DNA of 64,000 bases, taken from positions 15,234,617 to 15,298,616 of the forward strand of contig JAVDOI010000011.1 of assembly GCA_032191485.1 (NCBI GenBank). Reading direction: 5' to 3'. Made by a program: the position numbers and the translations under genes. This stretch comes from Leptoclinus maculatus. Its lineage: Eukaryota > Chordata > Actinopteri > Perciformes > Stichaeidae. The stretch's first letter is position 1. Every line of letters begins with the position of its first letter. Shown here one piece after another: positions 62,494 through 64,000 of the stretch. Under the pieces are notes generated by a model. The model was not told the DNA's origin, did no database searches, and saw only the letters and a list, made by a program, of their open reading frames with translations.

Positions 62494-64000
62494 GACTATC
62501 GGCTTTGTTCCCCTGGTCCCCCACCCTGTCTCCAAGTGCCCCCCTGCCCTCCTCCTCCAGCCATCCTGTCCTCTCTCTGATGGCTCCTGCACCAGTAGAT
62601 GTACCGTAGATGTTGTGCCCCTCCATCTCTCTCTGCAGCCTCTCCAGCTTTTATCCAATGAACAGTACCCAGCAGCTCTGACTCTTCATACCTTCTCTGC
62701 AGGTTTCGAATCTGCAGACCCCGCCCCCTCTCGACTCCAGATCCTTTCCCCCCCCTCATCCTCAGGTCCAGCTTTTGCCCTTGCGCCGCTCCATCTAGTT
62801 GTAGTTCCGGGTCCTCGACCGCAGCAAACCCCACAGCCTTTCCTGCAGAGACTGATACCTTCTATGTACTTTTCCCCTTTTGTACTCTATATATTGCATC
62901 TGCCTTGGTGAAGCACAATACTGTATCCAAGAGCTAATTTTGTTAAATAAGCACCCCGGTGTGTCTACATGACTATTAAAGCAGTCATGAGGGCATAAGG
63001 TAAAGGGCTTTATAGAGTGGCCGTGATGTTCAGTGCTATACTTTGCCTGCTCACCCGAGCAGATCGGACTCTCTCTCCTGCTCCTCTGAACTAAATTACC
63101 AAATAATTGGACATCTTATCAGCCTTGAGGGACCCAAGCACAAGAAAGAAGTGTAACCCAAAAATCTAATTTCCCTCAGTTTTTCTTAAATGTGTCCAGT
63201 ACCATGCGGTTGTGAACGTGCCATACAGTAGTTTCTACAGTACAGTAGTAATCTGTTCAGCTGTTGTTGTGAGTGAATGAGGTTTATGATAACATGGACA
63301 GGGAGGAAAATGCTTTGAGCTTTTTTTTTGTTGTTGAAAGAGATAAGTAGATTGTAGGTGTGTGGAGTTTTCCTTTTAAAAAATACACTGATTGTGGGGC
63401 AGATGAACAAGCCGCAGGCTTTGAAAAACAACGATGGAAATCTCAAATGTCACAAGATGTCGCGGATAGAAAGAAAGAAAAAAGAGGTTGCCGGATGAGG
63501 TGTGTGTGTATTGATTGTGCAATAGAGCTTTCAGTATTTTAATAACTCTCGCTGGGAGGGCGGAGCAGATGTTGTTACATCACTCACAGCCCACTGCTCT
63601 TATTTCTTTCGCTCATTGTGCTTCTTTGACATTTCTTTGCTCAATTAAATATGTAAGAGCGTTTTCATTAGCGAAGAGCTTCTTGAGACAGGCTTTACAC
63701 CATGACTACATGTTGTTTCCCCTCGTCCGCAAAATAAATGTGGTAGTCACCTTAGCGGATCACGTTTTGAGTGTTCTGTAAACAATAATGTTATTCTTAA
63801 TACTCAGTTTGGTATTAGTTTAAGCTGTTGCATATTTGATGATAGCTCTCACTTACTGTAAGTGAATACCCACAAGAAAGGGTAGAATTACGCTGTAGCC
63901 AGCCATGCCCAATGTTTCTTTACTACTGTAGCAAGGGCCCTGTGAGGGCAGTTTATGGCAAGCAGGTATGACTTCAGTTTTAAAGGAGCGAGTTATGATA
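62494..64000 (+). other. kctd12 3'UTR and downstream sequence
   Basis: ATTAAA at 62975-62980 and AATAAA at 63733-63738 are candidate polyadenylation signals. A long open frame across 62291-62911 runs out of phase with kctd12 and is not credible. No other gene is recognised up to the window end. Confidence 0.45.

Noticed and set aside
62291..62911. 206-codon frame overlapping the end of kctd12.
   Set aside because: It runs in a different frame from the conserved KCTD12 protein and continues into Pro/Ser-rich 3'UTR without a known domain.

Overview
The window is vertebrate nuclear DNA, most likely from a ray-finned (teleost) fish. Its genes are split into short GT-AG exons, and the proteins read as orthologues of human genes. 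The gene set matches human X-linked neighbourhoods: FRMPD3-PRPS1 in Xq22.3, SLC25A53-TMSB15 in Xq22.2, and ZNF711 in Xq21. The dispersed repeats are of kinds common in fish genomes, including a short hAT element and LINE-tail fragments. All six recognised genes lie on the + strand. I saw no convincing gene on the - strand, no tRNA or rRNA, and no viral or prokaryotic material.

Layout: 1-14404, 3' part of frmpd3 (FERM domain plus long tail; the PDZ exons must lie upstream). 18827-21502, prps1, complete at 318 aa over 7 exons. 24555-25433, slc25a53, an orphan mitochondrial carrier with one coding exon. 27413-34929, a beta-thymosin gene with four thymosin repeats instead of the single one usual in vertebrates. 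38618-47879, a SLAIN-family microtubule plus-end gene in 8 coding exons. 50728-54415, znf711, with 12 C2H2 fingers, an enlarged acidic domain and one GC-AG intron. 61642-62493, a single-exon kctd12-type GABA-B receptor auxiliary subunit.

The genes do not form one pathway; their grouping is conserved synteny. SLAIN beside a KCTD12-type gene recalls human 13q22 (SLAIN1, KCTD12) and 4p (SLAIN2, KCTD8), which suggests retained copies from the early vertebrate genome duplications. The strongest unusual object is the four-repeat beta-thymosin gene. Its repeats grew by duplication of a 103-nt plus 32-nt exon pair, and the last duplication is nearly identical at DNA level. One duplicate intron carries a hAT-type element with a perfect 8-bp target duplication. 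All exon joins were read by eye from splice consensus and reading-frame continuity; no transcript data were available.
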